Shown here one piece after another: positions 61,462 to 64,000 of a DNA stretch of 64,000 nucleotides. The notes under the pieces were generated by a model that was not told the DNA's origin, made no database searches, and saw nothing but the letters and a program-made list of their open reading frames with translations. This DNA comes from CAYULW01 sp964445815 (GTDB lineage: Bacteria; Bacteroidota; Bacteroidia; Flavobacteriales_E; Vicingaceae), in the NCBI GenBank assembly GCA_964445815.1, contig CAYULW010000010.1, forward strand, positions 1 to 64,000, read 5' to 3'. The position numbers and the translations under genes are program-made. Within the stretch, counting starts at the first letter, position 1; every line of letters begins with the position of its first letter.

Positions 61462-62769
61462 ATGAAAAATTTAAAAAAATTGCTTTTGATCGCTTTTTTA
61501 GGAACACTATCTATACACCTGAGAGCTGAACCATGTAGCTGTAGCGATTATGCTATATTTAATGGTCTTAACGTCCCCTTCATGTATGGACTTAGCCAAG
61601 CAAACTTCAATGGTGGATTTAATTTTGTAACCTGTAATGAAGGAACGGTGACATTCACATGGGATTTTGGAGATGGAACCACCTATACACATACTGATAA
61701 TGGAACGTACAATTCTTCCACGGGAACAACTTATTCTACAAGCTCTAATCATACTTATTCCTCCAGCGGAACCTATCAGGTATGTCTTACAATAAGCTAT
61801 AGTTTCACACATCCAATGTCAGGTGCTCAAGATAACTGTAGTACCACAAATTGCATAACTATAACTGTAGATCATCCATGTGATTTAGAGGCAGATTTTC
61901 AACCTTTAGTGTTTGATCCTAAAGTGCGCTTTGTTGATGATAGCAGACTTATTAACCCTGAGGCGGAAATAGTCTCTCAACTTTGGACCATTAACGGAGA
62001 AACATTTACTGGCAATTTTGTCGATTATACCTTTAGTAGCCCAGGTACTTATGAGGCATGTTTAGTTGTTACTGCCATTAATCGCTCCACCGGAGATTGT
62101 TGTATTGATTCAATCTGCAAAGAGGTAACAATCACCAGCCAGCCAGAAGCATGTGCACTAGACCCCGGTTTCTCATTCTCTTGCTATACCGATGACTGTA
62201 TTTTCAAATTCTCTGGTTCTTCCGGAAATTCAAATAGAAATATAACTACGTGGTTCTGGAATTTTGGAGATGGCAGAACCGGTCAGGGACAGAATATTTT
62301 TCACACCTATACCAACCCCGGTACGTATGATGTCTGTTTAACTGTAATCGGGCAAGATGGCGGAGAATGTTGCTATGAAGAATATTGCAGAACCATCACC
62401 TTCAATTGCAATGGCATTGATCTCTTATCATTGCCAAACTGTGATCCCGGTCAAGGTGGGGGTAGCGGCGCTTCTTCTAGAACGAAATTGGAAACCATCG
62501 AGATAAACAATGAAATAAACATGGTAAAAGTCTTTCCTAACCCTTCAACCGATCAGGTCAATCTTGAAATTGATGTCACTCAGGAGCAATCTGTTTCAAT
62601 TGAACTGATTGACATATCAGGAAAGCGAATCTCATTGGTTCAAGGTTTACAAGTGAAAAAAGGCAAATCAAGAACAGTGGTTAATCTTGATCATGTTCCG
62701 GCAGGCATTTATACCTTGTCTACCACAGGTGAAACATTTTATGAATCTGATAAGCTCATTATCAAATAA
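61462..62769 (+). CDS. Secreted PKD-domain protein with T9SS type A sorting domain
   Basis: A 435-aa protein. A signal peptide (to about residue 22) is followed by PKD-type modules with the hallmark TFTWDFGDGTTYTHTDNGTY near 70 and WFWNFGDGRTGQGQNIFHTY near 270. They are Cys-rich. After a Gly/Ser linker the C-terminal sorting domain begins VKVFPNPSTDQVNLEI and ends AGIYTLSTTGETFYESDKLIIK. PorU/PorV at 25-30 kb are the expected export route. Adhesion or matrix function is an inference from the PKD domains. Confidence 0.88.
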   Translation: MKNLKKLLLIAFLGTLSIHLRAEPCSCSDYAIFNGLNVPFMYGLSQANFNGGFNFVTCNEGTVTFTWDFGDGTTYTHTDNGTYNSSTGTTYSTSSNHTYSSSGTYQVCLTISYSFTHPMSGAQDNCSTTNCITITVDHPCDLEADFQPLVFDPKVRFVDDSRLINPEAEIVSQLWTINGETFTGNFVDYTFSSPGTYEACLVVTAINRSTGDCCIDSICKEVTITSQPEACALDPGFSFSCYTDDCIFKFSGSSGNSNRNITTWFWNFGDGRTGQGQNIFHTYTNPGTYDVCLTVIGQDGGECCYEEYCRTITFNCNGIDLLSLPNCDPGQGGGSGASSRTKLETIEINNEINMVKVFPNPSTDQVNLEIDVTQEQSVSIELIDISGKRISLVQGLQVKKGKSRTVVNLDHVPAGIYTLSTTGETFYESDKLIIK

Positions 62770-62787
62770 GCATAACCAACTTAATGG

Positions 62788-62818
62788 AAAAAGAGCAGTA
62801 CTTCTACTGCTCTTTTTT
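62788..62818 (+). terminator. Terminator after the PKD-protein gene
   Basis: AAAAAGAGCAGTA (62788-62800) and TACTGCTCTTTTT (62805-62817) form a 13-bp perfect stem with a CTTC tetraloop, followed by further T. Confidence 0.92.
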
Positions 62819-62871
62819 ATTGCACAAATAATGACCAAGCAGCTGTAAGAAATTTTCTTAATCTTTGTTCC

Positions 62872-64000
62872 ATGCGTTTATTACTTGCATTTTCCTTCGC
62901 TATTTCCTGCTTGGTTTGTTTCGCAAATCATGAGCGGGAATTAAAAAACATCGATGCATTTTCTAGACTCTATGGTTATGTCCGCTACTTTCATCCCAGC
63001 AATGAAGCACATGGACTCAACTGGAACAAATTTGCGACCTATGGCATTGAAGAAGTTAGGAATGCAAAGTCAGATAAAGAATTGATTGAAAGATTAAATA
63101 CGCTCTTCTTACCGGTAGCACCATCTATCTGGATTGGAACGGATACAAGCATTGCTAAAGTGAATCATTTGCCCCCTTCAGTGGAAGCTTATGACATTAC
63201 ATATTGGCAACATGAAGGCATAGGCTTTGGTATGCAAAACCCAAATAAAAAACCATACATCAGTCGTAGAATTGGGATCAAAACGGATTATACTAGTACT
63301 GATTTTGGCAATCTGATGTATCAAATAGAGGCCAACAAGTTCTTAGGAAAACAATTTAGATATAGTGCATCTGTTAAGTGTGCTAAAAACATGAGTGGGA
63401 AAGCCTACTTATGGTCACGTGTAGATTTAAAAAAAGGCGGCTTAGGGTTCTTCGACAACATGAGTGACCGTCCGATTAGCTCGGAAAAATGGCAACATTA
63501 TTCCATAGAAGGCAGTATTGATTCAAATGCCCTTTATCTTAATTTGGGCTGCCTCTTGTCAGGCAATGGTAAAATATTTCTAGATAATGTTCACTTAGAG
63601 ATTAAAAATGGTGAAAAATGGGAAGAAATTGAGATCAAACAAGCCGGATTTGAAACAGGGCATCTGAATAATAAACCCGGAGGTGAGACTTGGATAGGAA
63701 AAGGGAAAGGTTATGAATTTGATATTTCCGAAAAAGAGGCGATAAAAGGGAAGAAATCTGCAAAAATTGAATTTACGGGCTCTGCAAGTACTGTTAAAAC
63801 AATTGAGCATTTGTTTGACATGGATGAAGCACAAATTCATCTTTTCAAAAAGGAACTAGTTGATGATATTCACCTATGGATGCCATTAAAATTATACCAC
63901 AAGGAAGGCATAACTTATCCATATTCCAAATCACTCAAAGGTTTAAATGAGCAACTCCATGCATTCAAACCGAACGATGAATTGCTGTCCAATACCATTA
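62872..64000 (+). CDS. S41-peptidase-like exported protein, N-terminal part (runs off the window)
   Basis: An open frame of 376 codons from an ATG with no stop before the window ends. A signal peptide (MRLLLAFSFAISCLVCFA) is followed by FSRLYGYVRYFHPSNEAHGLNWNKFATYGIEEV. That is the N-terminal pattern of large Bacteroidota S41 (C-terminal-processing-type) peptidases. A carbohydrate-binding-like module follows (to about 240). The catalytic domain lies beyond the window, so the assignment rests on the N-terminus only. Confidence 0.65.
   Translation, partial: MRLLLAFSFAISCLVCFANHERELKNIDAFSRLYGYVRYFHPSNEAHGLNWNKFATYGIEEVRNAKSDKELIERLNTLFLPVAPSIWIGTDTSIAKVNHLPPSVEAYDITYWQHEGIGFGMQNPNKKPYISRRIGIKTDYTSTDFGNLMYQIEANKFLGKQFRYSASVKCAKNMSGKAYLWSRVDLKKGGLGFFDNMSDRPISSEKWQHYSIEGSIDSNALYLNLGCLLSGNGKIFLDNVHLEIKNGEKWEEIEIKQAGFETGHLNNKPGGETWIGKGKGYEFDISEKEAIKGKKSAKIEFTGSASTVKTIEHLFDMDEAQIHLFKKELVDDIHLWMPLKLYHKEGITYPYSKSLKGLNEQLHAFKPNDELLSNTI

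Overview
The window is a low-GC bacterial chromosome segment from a Bacteroidota organism, most likely Flavobacteriales-like. The evidence is a type IX secretion / gliding cluster (porU, porV, a PorP/SprF homologue, gldJ), a C-terminally sorted T9SS cargo, a fused ccoNO cbb3 oxidase gene, and promoters of the Bacteroidota form (TTG, about 19 nt, TAnnTTTG). The NhaD antiporter fits a marine or otherwise saline habitat. No phage, transposase or CRISPR array is visible.

Layout. 1-9.6 kb: an Fnr-like regulator diverges from a complete cbb3 cytochrome oxidase locus (ccoI, ccoS, ccoNO, ccoQ, ccoP, ccoG, ccoH, and a DsbD_2/SafE-like membrane protein), with Fnr-type palindromes in front of ccoI and ccoS. 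9.6-21.6 kb: housekeeping and conserved hypothetical genes (PLP decarboxylase, polysaccharide deacetylase, radC, OmpH, DUF1853, SiaC, a LytS/LytTR pair, GT39 transferase, mtgA, azurin). 21.6-34.5 kb: pdhC-pdhA-cdd-ispF-porV-porU on the minus strand, then porP-like, gldJ and murF on the plus strand. 34.5-42.7 kb: acyl-CoA dehydrogenase, anmK, amino-acid dehydrogenase, nhaD, an ExbB-ExbD-TonB operon and folC.

42.7-46.7 kb is the most unusual part. Two tRNA-Val genes (anticodons TAC and GAC) are each followed by about 170-bp structured repeat units. Each unit starts with a terminator hairpin and ends in a T-arm-like hairpin plus a copy of the 3' end of the tRNA it follows. The tRNA-Val(GAC) gene also has a partial copy of its 5' end 69 bp upstream. 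A nearly perfect 178/179-bp direct copy of one unit brackets a lone NACHT-family STAND NTPase with an N-terminal membrane helix and an unrecognised C-terminal domain. This looks like a candidate immune cassette in a tRNA-linked repeat locus.

46.9-57.3 kb is an accessory stretch of small enzyme and regulator genes: a membrane protein, an NADP-binding oxidoreductase/HxlR pair with a palindromic operator, ClbS-like, LDH-like, AraC-GyrI, VOC fusion, GNATs, SnoaL-like, an SDR with two overlapping perfect palindromes upstream, and a second AraC. 57.4-62.8 kb carries a propeller-sensor histidine kinase with its LytTR partner and a PKD-domain protein with a T9SS sorting tail. The window ends inside an S41-peptidase-like gene.

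Functional links: the cbb3 locus and azurin point to microaerobic respiration under Fnr-type control. PorU/PorV and the PorP-like protein would export cargo such as the PKD protein. MurF, MtgA and AnmK belong to wall synthesis and recycling.
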